DNA of 33,782 nt from a bacterium (GTDB lineage Bacteria; Verrucomicrobiota; Verrucomicrobiia; Limisphaerales; UBA11358), in NCBI GenBank assembly GCA_021813325.1, contig JAKALA010000047.1, positions 1 to 33,782 on the forward strand, read 5' to 3'. Below are positions 1-8,682 of this stretch, in pieces. The notes under the pieces were generated by a model, which saw nothing but the letters and a program-made list of their open reading frames with translations, was not told the origin of the DNA and searched no databases. The translations under genes and the position numbers were made by a program. The number at the start of each line of letters is the position of its first letter. The stretch's first letter is position 1.

Positions 1-3000
1 GAAGCGCGGGGGCTGGAGCCGGTCGCGCTGGAGAACCTGCCGCCTTTCGGCACCTTTTGGGTGGTCGGCAGCAACGGCTTCGCGGCCCCCTATCCTTGTT
101 TACCCGCAGATTCCCTGGCTCCCGTCTATTTGATGGCCGGCGGACAATTCTTGGTTGACGGGACGGATGGGCAGGTGACGGTGAGTCCTCGCCTGATCAA
201 CAGCACGGTGGAATCCGTGTTGGAGGCGCAGGCGGCGACCGTGGTGGCTTTGATCGAGCAGGCGCAGGTGACGACGCAATCGGGGTCGCGCATAATGCTG
301 ATGGCCCCGCCTTTTCCTGGCGGCGGCTCGACGAATGGCGGGGGCGGGGTAATCTTCAACGCCCAAACCCAGGTGTTCACCACCAACGATCTCTGGCTCC
401 AATTTGCCGGACAGAGCAATGTGGTCTCGTCGCTGGTCATCCACACGCCGTGGAACACGGCGGGGAGCAATTTCATGTTTGATGTTTTCGCCACGACCAA
501 CCTGCTGCCGAATGTGCCGGGCTTGAACGGCACCAACTGGATGCTGGTCACGCGGAGCTTGCCGGGGCAGACCAACTTGTCCGTGTCGCCGCTGCCGTCC
601 GCGCCGGTGTGCTTCTTCCGGTTGGGGACATTGCAAGATTCAGACAATGACGGGTTGACCGATGCGTTTGAAAAACTGGTCAGCCACACCCGCTCCGACC
701 AGTGGGATACGGATGGCGACGGCATCGGTGACGGTGATGAAATCAGCCCCGGCGGACTGCCCTGGCGGTTGGAAGAAGTCCGCCGCTCATCGGTGGTGAT
801 CTACGCCAATTCACCGACAACGACACAGGGTGGAGCGTGTGGTCAATGCACGGTATATCTGCCGACCCCCGCCCCGGCAGGTGGTGTGACGGTGCAGTAT
901 TATCTCGGTGGTTCGGCAGTCTTGAACGGTGACTATACCGTGTCACCGACGGCAGGGCAGTTGACCATCGCGGCGGGATACAGTTCCGGCACGATCTCCG
1001 TTTGCGCCAATGGCAGCGGCAGTTATTCGCCCATCGGTTTATACGCAGACCTTACCTTGACCAACGCGGCGGGGTATCCGGTGGACGGCACGCCGGCGGA
1101 GGTGAAAATCGTGGACAACGGACTGCCGGGCATTCAAGTTTATGCGCTGCCGCCGTGGGTGCGTCGGCCCAGTTCCACATACGGAACCAACACCGCCGGA
1201 TTTTACTTCGTCCGGGGCGGGCCGGGCACCAATTCTTTAACAGCCAATCTTTCCACGGCGGGCAGCACGGCGGTTGCCGGCACTGATTATACCGCCCTAC
1301 CAGCTTTAATCACCTTTCCAGCCAATGTGCGGACAAATTGGTTGCCGCTGACCCTCACGCCCAACAGCACCACCATGGCGGATAAAAACTTGATTCTAAC
1401 CATCACCAGCGCGTCCGGGTATTCGCTGGTTTCACCCGACAACACCGCATCAATAACGATTGCCGCGACGGCGTCACCTGCCCTGCCGGTGGTGCAAGTC
1501 AGCGTTGCCGATGCCGATGTTACCACGGCCTCCCCGGGACAATTCAATGTTACCCGTTCCTTTGCCACCTCCAGCCCTTTGCGGGTTTATTACCACGTTT
1601 GGGGTGAAACAAATAATGTCATTGCCAGCACCAACGGACAGGACTCGACCATTTACGGAAGCTTGCCCGGTTATGTGGACATCCCCGCCGGGGCAACCAA
1701 TGTGACGTTGTCTGTGACAGCCAGTCACCCACAATCCACCAGCCAGCCGTTGACCTTGGTTTTGGCGGCGGGAGAATACACAATCGGAAACCACAATTCC
1801 GGCACGGTCTATGTGGATGGAGTGGGAAGTTTTAACCTTGTTGGTTCGGTGACCAAAGCCGGCATCTATGGCGCCAGCGTGTCCCAAGCAGCACAAATCA
1901 CGCTCACCCGCAATGGCAGCGCCCTCTCGGCTTTGACGGTGAATTGGGTCATCACCAACCAATACAACGGCCCGTCCATCCAGGGCACGCGGTCCGGCCA
2001 GTTCACCTGGCCAGCCCGTCAAAGCACCATCAAGGTTTCCATCAGCACGCTGTGGAGTTCCTATTCAGATTCCTGGGTCTTGCCGACATTGAAATTTCCC
2101 GGTTATGCCGGCTTTGATTTCACCGTGCCTTACCAGCCGCCCAGCGCCATGTTTTCAGTTTACGGTTCCAGTTCTCCGGCCACAACCGTGAGCGAAGGGA
2201 CCACTGGTTACATCACCGTCGGCCATCCGCATCCCAACGGGGTGGCGACGACGGCATACCTTACCGTGGCCGGCAGCGCGGCGAGCGGCACGGATTATTC
2301 CTTTAGCACCACGGTGAATTTTACCGCCAACCAGACGGCGGTGAGTGTTCCCTTCACGGCCTTCAACAACGCGCTGCCACAAGGCTGGAAAACGGTGGTG
2401 ATTTCAATGGATTCCAGCGGGTTCAGCTCTAAAATTGGACAGGCAGGTCTGGATCGCGCGTATGTCCGCATCCAGGATCCGCAAAATTCCTTGTCCGATA
2501 GCGATCTTGATGGCGATGGGGTGCCCGATGGTTATGAATTGGCGAACCAGGCCGGCGGCTTTGACCCAACCGTGCCCAACAATCCGTATGTGGATGCCGA
2601 CCGTGACGGGCTTGGCCTGATTGAGGAATTGCAACTGGGCACGGATCCAAACATGGCCGACGCGCCCCCGATGTATCCCTCCATCGAGCCAAGCGATTAT
2701 GTGGCGTTGACCTTGCGTGTTGGGGCCGTGGGCAAGATGCTGACGCAGGATCAAAACTGCGCGGTCTGCCACGAGGTGACGGTGCGGGCGGGGAATGTCA
2801 TCAAGACCAGCCCGCGCACGGACTGGCAGAACAACCCGGCGGTGGCGGATTATCTCAGCCAGTTTTTGCGGGGGACGAATTATCCGGTGCAGGTGACGTG
2901 CGATCCGTATTATGCGGCGCTCCTGCCGGGCAGTGGCACCAACACGCTTTCCGCGCCGCATTACACGGCGGCGTATGTCGCGCAATTCTTGATGGGAACC

Positions 3001-4788
3001 AACGGGGTTTATCCGTTCATCGTGGACACGAATCATCTGCTGGGCACGAACCTGTCGCTGGTGCAGGAGGTGTTGCCCAAGCGGGCGACGCTCTACATTC
3101 CCGACCTGACCATCGCCGCCGACGTGGATCGCGATGGGGTGGTGGATTTCAAGGATCGCGACGACCGCACGGAAGCCACCAACCCGTTCACCTTCTGGAT
3201 CAATGACGACGCCGATACCGGCAGCGATGACACGGCGTCTGACCAACAGCCGACCAACAGCCCAAGCAATCTCAACGGCGCTAACAATGCGATTGATGGG
3301 CTGCGCGACTTGGAAGATTTCACCCGGTTGCAGTTCAAGATAGACGGTTTGCCGGGACAGTTCCTGACCAATTATCAGGTGAAGGTGTATCTGACCAACC
3401 TCGTCGGTTCACCGTCATTGCGGCTCTTTCCGGCGGCGGATGCCACGGGCAGTCTCGGCTACCTGACGAACACCGCCACCGCCAGTAATCAGGTGGCCAA
3501 GGCCGCTCTGGGCGTGCTGACCAACGGCACGCCGTTGACCGTGGCCCGCACCAACTGGCAGGCGGCGGGCGCGAACAACTTTTTCCTGCCGCTGATCTTT
3601 GAGGGCATCAGCACGGGCAGTTGCGTCATCACGTTCGGGTTCAGCACGAACAACGGCCCGCCCGTGGCCATGTCGCGTCCGTTTTATTTGAACTTGCAGA
3701 AAGTGACCAGCCTCTACGAGCATTGGACCGTGGGCGACAACACGACGACGGAATGGAACCAAATTCAACCCGTGGCAACCAACACGCTGGACAGCGCGGT
3801 TTTTGGCAAGCCGCGAACGATGGATGACTTGGATTACATTTTGTTCGTGCATGGCTGGCGGATGCAGCCGTGGGAGCGCCGGGCGTTTGCCAGCACGGCT
3901 TACAAGCGGCTCTGGCACCAAAACTACAAAGGCAGATTCGGTTTCTTTTCCTGGCCGACGGATTGGTTAAACTTGAACGTTGACTGGTATTCCCCGTCAA
4001 CATGGGCCACCACTTTTTACGGGGTCGTTTCGGACATGCAAAACTTTGATCGCTCCGAGCAGCGGGCGTGGAATTCGGGGCATGCCCTATTGCGGTTGCT
4101 GGAGAAATTAAACCGGACGGAGCCACCCAACCGGGTGCGGTTGACGGCGCACAGCATGGGCAATGTGGCCGTGGGCGAAGCTTTGCGGCAGGCGACCGAT
4201 TCCGGGGTGAAGGGCTATATCAATACTTACGTGGCCTTGCAGGGCGCACTGGCATCGCATTGCTATGATTCCAATGCCCCCGTGCGCGCATTGAATGCGA
4301 TTCTTGGGGCAAACAACGATTCCGGCACGTTCAACCTCTATCGGTATTTCTGGCAGCAAGCGAGTTTGCCGCCCAGCTACACCACTTGGAAACCTTACTT
4401 GTATGACGTCAATGCGGCGGGAGCGATGGTGAACTACGTCAATCCGGTGGATGCCGCCCTGAACTCATGGAGATATGATCAGGACACCAAGCCAGATTTG
4501 GGTTGGTATTATGATCAATACGGCTTTGGCCAGTATGTTTCGTTAAGGAAGCTGGATTACTATAATGACCGTTATGAAATCTTTTCCCGCATCGCCGAGG
4601 CGCGCTGCTTCGCGATGGGCGCACAGACCAATCTGGCAGGCCCGTTCCAACTGAATCAGGTCAATCTGCAATCCACTTTTGGTTTTCAAAATAACAGCTA
4701 TGAACACAGCGCTGAATTTAATTCCACCATCCAAAGACGAACGGCGTTTTGGAATCGAATTTTAACTTCAATGCAAATCCTCCACTAA
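1..4788 (+). CDS. Giant secreted Calx-beta/TSP3 protein with C-terminal DUF900-like alpha/beta hydrolase (5' partial)
   Basis: The frame is open from the first base, so the true start and any signal peptide lie outside the window; 1,595 codons are visible. In order: beta-rich N-terminal region; calcium-binding thrombospondin-type-3-like repeats (about nt 637-740, DSDNDGLTD and DTDGDGIGDGDE); Calx-beta-like repeats (about nt 820-2480); a second Asp-rich block (nt 2494-2670); a single CxxCH heme-type motif (nt 2758-2772); a third DxDxDG block (nt 3121-3160); and a hydrolase domain (about nt 3690-4788). The hydrolase shows FVHGWR, FSWPTDW and AHSMGN with the candidate nucleophile Ser at nt 4153-4155; the conserved late His in YEHSAEFN is a candidate catalytic residue. 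These motifs fit DUF900-type hydrolases. Role inferred: extracellular or surface lipase/esterase. It is the parent of the downstream duplicated C-terminal modules. Substrate unknown. Confidence 0.85.
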   Translation, partial: EARGLEPVALENLPPFGTFWVVGSNGFAAPYPCLPADSLAPVYLMAGGQFLVDGTDGQVTVSPRLINSTVESVLEAQAATVVALIEQAQVTTQSGSRIMLMAPPFPGGGSTNGGGGVIFNAQTQVFTTNDLWLQFAGQSNVVSSLVIHTPWNTAGSNFMFDVFATTNLLPNVPGLNGTNWMLVTRSLPGQTNLSVSPLPSAPVCFFRLGTLQDSDNDGLTDAFEKLVSHTRSDQWDTDGDGIGDGDEISPGGLPWRLEEVRRSSVVIYANSPTTTQGGACGQCTVYLPTPAPAGGVTVQYYLGGSAVLNGDYTVSPTAGQLTIAAGYSSGTISVCANGSGSYSPIGLYADLTLTNAAGYPVDGTPAEVKIVDNGLPGIQVYALPPWVRRPSSTYGTNTAGFYFVRGGPGTNSLTANLSTAGSTAVAGTDYTALPALITFPANVRTNWLPLTLTPNSTTMADKNLILTITSASGYSLVSPDNTASITIAATASPALPVVQVSVADADVTTASPGQFNVTRSFATSSPLRVYYHVWGETNNVIASTNGQDSTIYGSLPGYVDIPAGATNVTLSVTASHPQSTSQPLTLVLAAGEYTIGNHNSGTVYVDGVGSFNLVGSVTKAGIYGASVSQAAQITLTRNGSALSALTVNWVITNQYNGPSIQGTRSGQFTWPARQSTIKVSISTLWSSYSDSWVLPTLKFPGYAGFDFTVPYQPPSAMFSVYGSSSPATTVSEGTTGYITVGHPHPNGVATTAYLTVAGSAASGTDYSFSTTVNFTANQTAVSVPFTAFNNALPQGWKTVVISMDSSGFSSKIGQAGLDRAYVRIQDPQNSLSDSDLDGDGVPDGYELANQAGGFDPTVPNNPYVDADRDGLGLIEELQLGTDPNMADAPPMYPSIEPSDYVALTLRVGAVGKMLTQDQNCAVCHEVTVRAGNVIKTSPRTDWQNNPAVADYLSQFLRGTNYPVQVTCDPYYAALLPGSGTNTLSAPHYTAAYVAQFLMGTNGVYPFIVDTNHLLGTNLSLVQEVLPKRATLYIPDLTIAADVDRDGVVDFKDRDDRTEATNPFTFWINDDADTGSDDTASDQQPTNSPSNLNGANNAIDGLRDLEDFTRLQFKIDGLPGQFLTNYQVKVYLTNLVGSPSLRLFPAADATGSLGYLTNTATASNQVAKAALGVLTNGTPLTVARTNWQAAGANNFFLPLIFEGISTGSCVITFGFSTNNGPPVAMSRPFYLNLQKVTSLYEHWTVGDNTTTEWNQIQPVATNTLDSAVFGKPRTMDDLDYILFVHGWRMQPWERRAFASTAYKRLWHQNYKGRFGFFSWPTDWLNLNVDWYSPSTWATTFYGVVSDMQNFDRSEQRAWNSGHALLRLLEKLNRTEPPNRVRLTAHSMGNVAVGEALRQATDSGVKGYINTYVALQGALASHCYDSNAPVRALNAILGANNDSGTFNLYRYFWQQASLPPSYTTWKPYLYDVNAAGAMVNYVNPVDAALNSWRYDQDTKPDLGWYYDQYGFGQYVSLRKLDYYNDRYEIFSRIAEARCFAMGAQTNLAGPFQLNQVNLQSTFGFQNNSYEHSAEFNSTIQRRTAFWNRILTSMQILH

Positions 4789-4791
4789 TTT

Positions 4792-5886
4792 ATGAGATTC
4801 AAACGAAATACATTTTTGGTTGGCGGAGCCATACTGCTTTGTCTTCTTGTTTGGTGGATGTATTCAACAAGAAACAAGGTGACACCACAAACAATTGAGA
4901 AAACGGTTTTACTGCCTGCAACGAATAGTATGTCCGCTCCAAAGCCTGTTGTCGCCAACAACGAAACTAATCTGGCCTCGAAGCCAGAAGACGATTGGTC
5001 GTGGACGAATCAGGTGCCGGTGGAGCAGCGGGCGTGGTTGATTGAGCGGGTCAGCAAGATGAAACAGCTTCTTTCGGTGGCCAATCCTGCGATTGTGTTT
5101 TACGGCCAGATTCTGGATCAATTTGGTCAGCCTGTCCCCGGGGTTCGGGTGGAAACCCATGTGGCTGGTCTGGGCGTGAACTCGTTTGTCACCCATGAGA
5201 TGAAAGGAAATACCAACACGTTCTTCAGTGATGCCAGCGGAAGATTTGTGATCAGTGGCCTGCGCGGCGAATCATTGAGCTTTCATCTTTTCAAGGAAGG
5301 GTATGAACTGGCCCCGCAAAGCCCGCTGGGTTTTGATTACGGCCCGGGCGTCGCTGCCCACCATGAACCCAACCCAACCAACCCGGTGGTTTATCGCATG
5401 TGGAAGCGACAAGGCGCGGCGGAATTAAAAGGGTTTTACAATCGGGGCATGATCCCATCAGATGGGCAGAGCATTTGGATCGCGGAAAATTCTGAAAAAT
5501 GGTCGCGCACAGAATTGCCTGATTCCATACTCAAGCTGACGGTGAATCGTAAACGACGCGTTGTGACATTTGATGACAAATCTCATTATCAATGGGGGGT
5601 TGAAGTCAACATGCTGGGCGGCGGAGTTCAAAAAACAGATGATCCGTTTTTGTATGAGTCACCAGAGTCCGGTTATTCTTCGGTTCTGTCCATTCGGCAT
5701 GAAGCCGGAGACGCCAATTGGATTTGGGAGCAACGGATCGTGTTCTATTTCAGAACCAAGACGGGAAAATTTGGACACGGAGAAATGTTTATCTCCAACT
5801 GGCAAAATCAAGATGAGATTTATTGTGAGCTTGGATTAACCTGGAATCCCGACGGGAGCCGCAACTTGGAGCCTAAACCGGAGTGA
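4792..5886 (+). CDS. Membrane-anchored partner protein, long form (carboxypeptidase-regulatory-like domain)
   Basis: A 364-residue protein starting 3 nt after the giant hydrolase gene. An N-terminal membrane segment (about residues 8-24, GGAILLCLLVWWMY) is followed by a polar Thr/Pro linker, then a transthyretin-like carboxypeptidase-regulatory domain (about residues 100-190; FYGQILDQFGQPVPGVRV, then SDASGRFVISGLRG and FKEGYEL). A unique C-terminal half (about residues 200-364, starting MWKRQGAAEL and ending NLEPKPE) is shared only with the damaged copy at 8683-9823. The topology suggests a protein tethered in the inner membrane with its domain in the periplasm. It is the first of six related genes, each directly downstream of a hydrolase C-terminus or remnant, so a function tied to the hydrolase (immunity, folding or docking) is inferred. 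No enzymatic motif recognised. Confidence 0.8.
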   Translation: MRFKRNTFLVGGAILLCLLVWWMYSTRNKVTPQTIEKTVLLPATNSMSAPKPVVANNETNLASKPEDDWSWTNQVPVEQRAWLIERVSKMKQLLSVANPAIVFYGQILDQFGQPVPGVRVETHVAGLGVNSFVTHEMKGNTNTFFSDASGRFVISGLRGESLSFHLFKEGYELAPQSPLGFDYGPGVAAHHEPNPTNPVVYRMWKRQGAAELKGFYNRGMIPSDGQSIWIAENSEKWSRTELPDSILKLTVNRKRRVVTFDDKSHYQWGVEVNMLGGGVQKTDDPFLYESPESGYSSVLSIRHEAGDANWIWEQRIVFYFRTKTGKFGHGEMFISNWQNQDEIYCELGLTWNPDGSRNLEPKPE

Positions 5887-7217
5887 ACAACGGCGGGCCG
5901 GGCTATTTGACGAACTGTGTGCCGTTGACCGTGGCCCGCACCAACTGGCAGGCGGCGGGCGCAAATAATTTTTTTCTGCCGCTGATCTTTGAGGGCATCA
6001 GCACGGGGCAATGCGTCCTCACGTTCGGATTCAGCACGAACAACGGCCCGCCCGTGGCCATGTCGAGGCCGTTCTACTTGAACTTGAAACGGGTGACGGA
6101 TTTATACGAGCATTGGACCATGGGCGACTCTACGAATATGGACTGGCATGACATCTCTGCCTACCCAACGCGCACGGCGGATAGCGCCATCTTTGGCAAG
6201 CCGCGAACGATGGATGACTTGGATTACATTTTGTTCGTGCATGGCTGGCGGATGCAGCCGTGGGAGCGGCGGGCCTTTGCCGGCGAGGCTTACAAACGCA
6301 TGTGGCACTTGGGCTACAAAGGAAGATTTGCGCTTTACTCGTGGCCCACGGATTATTCGGCGTTGAAATTTTGGGACATGACATCTCTGGCCAACCGGCA
6401 GAACTACGACCGGAGCGAACAGCGGGCATGGAAATCCGGCATGGGTATGTTCGCCTTGCTTAAAGATTTGAATGAAATCCAACCGCCATTAAAACTTCGG
6501 GTCATCGCGCACAGCATGGGCAACGTCGTGGCCAGCGAAGGACTGCGGCTGGCGGGCAAGGAGTTCAATACGCCATTGGTTCAAAGCTACATCGCCAGCC
6601 AAGCAGCCAGCGTGGCGAATGCCTACGATGCGGTGAACCCGGAGATACGGACGCGAACCGTGCCACCCTTTTTCTATACCACCCCGGAAATCTACGCCCA
6701 CTTCCAGCGGAATAGCACGAACATCCAGCCGTATTTCGCCGGGATGAAGAAAGCAGTGCAAGGCACCAACATAGTCAACTTTAATAACTTAGATGACTAT
6801 GCTTTGAGTTCAGTGTTCGCGTGGCCGGGCAATCAAGACACCAAGCCGGATAATAACTGGCAATGCCAGCTCGTGGCGACTAATAGCGTCAACACCAACA
6901 CCGGCTACACCTACTGGGACACCAATAACACCCAGCTTATCTTGAACGGTCGGGAAGCTTATCGGGACCAGACCCATGAGATTTTCTCCTATATCGCGCA
7001 GGCGGAAAGCAAGGCGTTGGGTTGCGCGGAAGACCCGACGCATCACATCCGAGGGGAAATTGGTGGATCAGTTAATTTGAACAGGCCGCCGTTCAACTTC
7101 AAAAACAACACTTACGAACACAGCGCAGAGTTTAACTCCATCAACATGAACCGGCGCTCCTACTGGTGGCAAGTTCTGTCAACCTTCTCCTTAACTAACG
7201 GCCTTCCAAGCCTATGA
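5883..7217 (+). CDS. Orphan DUF900-like hydrolase module (duplicated C-terminus of the giant protein)
   Basis: A 444-residue protein that matches the last roughly 420 residues of the giant protein and lacks its repeats. The GTG start overlaps the previous stop by 4 nt (GTGA). No signal peptide is visible, so either it is not exported as such or it serves as a recombination donor for the giant gene. It keeps ILFVHGWRMQPWERR, the SWPTDY segment, IAHSMGNVVASEGL with nucleophile Ser211 (nt 6513-6515), and the conserved C-terminus YEHSAEFNSINMNRR followed by YWW. The N-terminal stretch up to ISTGQ is nearly identical to the giant protein; the C-terminal part is more like the copy at 9820-11141. 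Its stop overlaps the next start by 4 nt, so the two are probably translationally coupled. Catalysis is inferred from motifs only. Confidence 0.8.
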   Translation: MNNGGPGYLTNCVPLTVARTNWQAAGANNFFLPLIFEGISTGQCVLTFGFSTNNGPPVAMSRPFYLNLKRVTDLYEHWTMGDSTNMDWHDISAYPTRTADSAIFGKPRTMDDLDYILFVHGWRMQPWERRAFAGEAYKRMWHLGYKGRFALYSWPTDYSALKFWDMTSLANRQNYDRSEQRAWKSGMGMFALLKDLNEIQPPLKLRVIAHSMGNVVASEGLRLAGKEFNTPLVQSYIASQAASVANAYDAVNPEIRTRTVPPFFYTTPEIYAHFQRNSTNIQPYFAGMKKAVQGTNIVNFNNLDDYALSSVFAWPGNQDTKPDNNWQCQLVATNSVNTNTGYTYWDTNNTQLILNGREAYRDQTHEIFSYIAQAESKALGCAEDPTHHIRGEIGGSVNLNRPPFNFKNNTYEHSAEFNSINMNRRSYWWQVLSTFSLTNGLPSL

Positions 7218-7876
7218 AAAAAACAATCATTTATTCCATTCTTATTATATTTATTGTATTTTTTGCTAGACTGATATTCCATCCAACCAAGCCAGCGGGT
7301 AATGAACCCGCTCGCCAAGTAGAACAGCCCGCTAAACTGCAAGGGCCAGGACAATCAACAGCTAATGCAAGTAATAAAGTTCAGTCTGTAGCGGCCAAGA
7401 CAGATGATTTTCCACGTCCGGAAGGAATTGATGATGAAGGGTGGAAATATATTCAAACAATCCGAGAATTGGCTTTTAAGCGCAACAAGCCGATTAGTTT
7501 TTATGCGCGAGTTTTAGACCAAGATGGACAACCCATATCAGGAGCCACGTTGAATGTTATGTTGACTTACCTTGATGAAGAAATGTTTAGAACCACCAAT
7601 TTTTTTCATAAAAAAATGGGTGACGAGGTCATCAATAAGCCAATGGAATTTATATCAGATGCCAACGGCTGGTTACAAATCACAAATGTTAAAGGCTACA
7701 TTATTGAAATTCGTAAATTATCTAAAGAGGGTTATCAGGCAGAAACGCCTTACGGCGGAGAAATGTATGAGCCTGATGGATCTATAACATTTATTGGCAA
7801 TGACGTTCAGGTGACTAATTTATCAAACCCGCAAAATGGTTACGTTCTCCATTTGCAGAAGATTGAAGGAAAATGA
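7214..7876 (+). CDS. Membrane-anchored partner protein, short form
   Basis: A 220-residue protein with ATGA overlap with the orphan hydrolase. It has an N-terminal membrane anchor (about residues 4-22, TIIYSILIIFIVFFARLIF), a Pro/Gln/Ala linker, then a carboxypeptidase-regulatory-like domain (about residues 70-215). Family signature positions are IDDEGWKYIQTIRELAF, PISFYARVLDQDGQPISGA, TTNFFHKKMGDEV, SDANGWLQI, LSKEGY and the end LHLQKIEGK. It lacks the C-terminal half of the long form. Base composition is clearly more AT-rich than that of the hydrolase genes around it. Role unknown; the tight coupling to a hydrolase module suggests a cognate binding partner. Confidence 0.8.
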   Translation: MKKTIIYSILIIFIVFFARLIFHPTKPAGNEPARQVEQPAKLQGPGQSTANASNKVQSVAAKTDDFPRPEGIDDEGWKYIQTIRELAFKRNKPISFYARVLDQDGQPISGATLNVMLTYLDEEMFRTTNFFHKKMGDEVINKPMEFISDANGWLQITNVKGYIIEIRKLSKEGYQAETPYGGEMYEPDGSITFIGNDVQVTNLSNPQNGYVLHLQKIEGK

Positions 7877-7880
7877 GGCT

Positions 7881-7982
7881 GAACGCAGCGCCGAATTCAA
7901 CTCCATCAACATGAACCGGCGTTCCTATTGGTGGCAGGTCCTTTCGACGTTTTCACTAACCAACAGGCTTCCCAAGCTATGA
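7881..7982 (+). pseudogene. 33-codon remnant of hydrolase C-terminus
   Basis: The frame reads ERSAEFNSINMNRRSYWWQV and continues to a stop, matching the extreme C-terminus of the hydrolase modules. The rest of the enzyme is missing and the remnant follows the previous partner gene with only a 4-nt gap. The candidate catalytic His (EHSAEF) is Arg here. Its stop still overlaps the next partner start as ATGA. The same-length remnant with the same junction recurs at 11790-11891. Confidence 0.8.
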
Positions 7983-8656
7983 AGAAACTATTTTGGATTA
8001 TTCTGGTTTTGGCCGCATTAACAATTTGCGCTTGGCTGGCATTGCGTCAGCCGGCGCCAGTTTCCAGCCAAAATACCGCACCACCAGAATTGCCTCAACC
8101 AACGAATGCCGCCACGCCAACAACTTCAAACCCATCGCCAAAACCGCCGCAACCAACGACCAACGTCTTTGTGCGTCCAAATTATATTGACGAAGATCAC
8201 TGGAATCAATTGATGTTGGTGCGTCAGCTTGCACTGTCGCAAAACCAGCCCGTTGAATTTTATGCGCGGGTGCTGGATCAAAATAATCAGCCCGTGGAAG
8301 GAGCCAAGCTGACTTTGAAGCTGACCAGAACCGATGAAACAATGTTTGCAACAACGAACTTTTTTTCCCGGAAGATGGGCGATGAAGTTTTGATTATCCC
8401 ATTTGAATTGCTCTCTGATTCCAATGGCTGGATTCAACTTACCGGAACCAATGGTTACTTTTTGGATATGACTGGTCTAAGCAAGGAAGGCTACTCGTCA
8501 AGTTATCCGAATGGAAATTTTGGTGGCGTGCATTATGAACCGAACGGTTTAAGGGATACCTATGGAGGTGACATTTTGTTGACAAACGCTTTAGATTCTC
8601 AAAGGGGTTATATTCTGCATTTGTTGAATACAAAGGATGCGTCACAGGGGAAATAG
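7979..8656 (+). CDS. Membrane-anchored partner protein, short form (second copy)
   Basis: A 225-residue protein; the ATG at 7979 is chosen over an upstream in-frame start because it gives the family N-terminus (MKK plus membrane segment, about residues 4-23) and the conserved ATGA overlap with the upstream remnant. A Pro/Thr/Asn-rich linker (about residues 24-60) is followed by the regulatory-like domain: YIDEDHWNQLMLVRQLAL, PVEFYARVLDQNNQPVEGA, TTNFFSRKMGDEV, SDSNGWIQL, LSKEGYSS. It is closest to the copy at 11138-11785. Its cognate hydrolase has been deleted down to 33 codons, yet this ORF remains intact, which suggests it is useful alone or that the deletion is recent. Confidence 0.8.
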   Translation: MKKLFWIILVLAALTICAWLALRQPAPVSSQNTAPPELPQPTNAATPTTSNPSPKPPQPTTNVFVRPNYIDEDHWNQLMLVRQLALSQNQPVEFYARVLDQNNQPVEGAKLTLKLTRTDETMFATTNFFSRKMGDEVLIIPFELLSDSNGWIQLTGTNGYFLDMTGLSKEGYSSSYPNGNFGGVHYEPNGLRDTYGGDILLTNALDSQRGYILHLLNTKDASQGK

Positions 8657-8679
8657 ACCGCTGCCCCTATTGGTGGTAA
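8656..8679 (+). pseudogene. Minimal hydrolase-tail scrap
   Basis: The frame reads DRCPYWW then stop, resembling the NRRTYWW segment near the hydrolase C-terminus. It sits between the end of one partner gene and the start of another hydrolase-tail remnant. It is short, so the match could be chance, but the location makes a deletion scar likely. Confidence 0.35.
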
Positions 8680-8682
8680 TGA

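Noticed and set aside
2404-3246. 280-residue minus-strand ORF inside the giant hydrolase gene
   Set aside because: Rich in His, Arg, Gly and Ile as expected from an antisense frame of GC-rich Asp/Val-rich coding sequence; no family motif, and the plus frame is clearly coding.
7928-7978. Upstream extension of the partner ORF starting at 7928
   Set aside because: That stretch is hydrolase-tail remnant in another frame; the ATG at 7979 yields the family N-terminus and the ATGA overlap.
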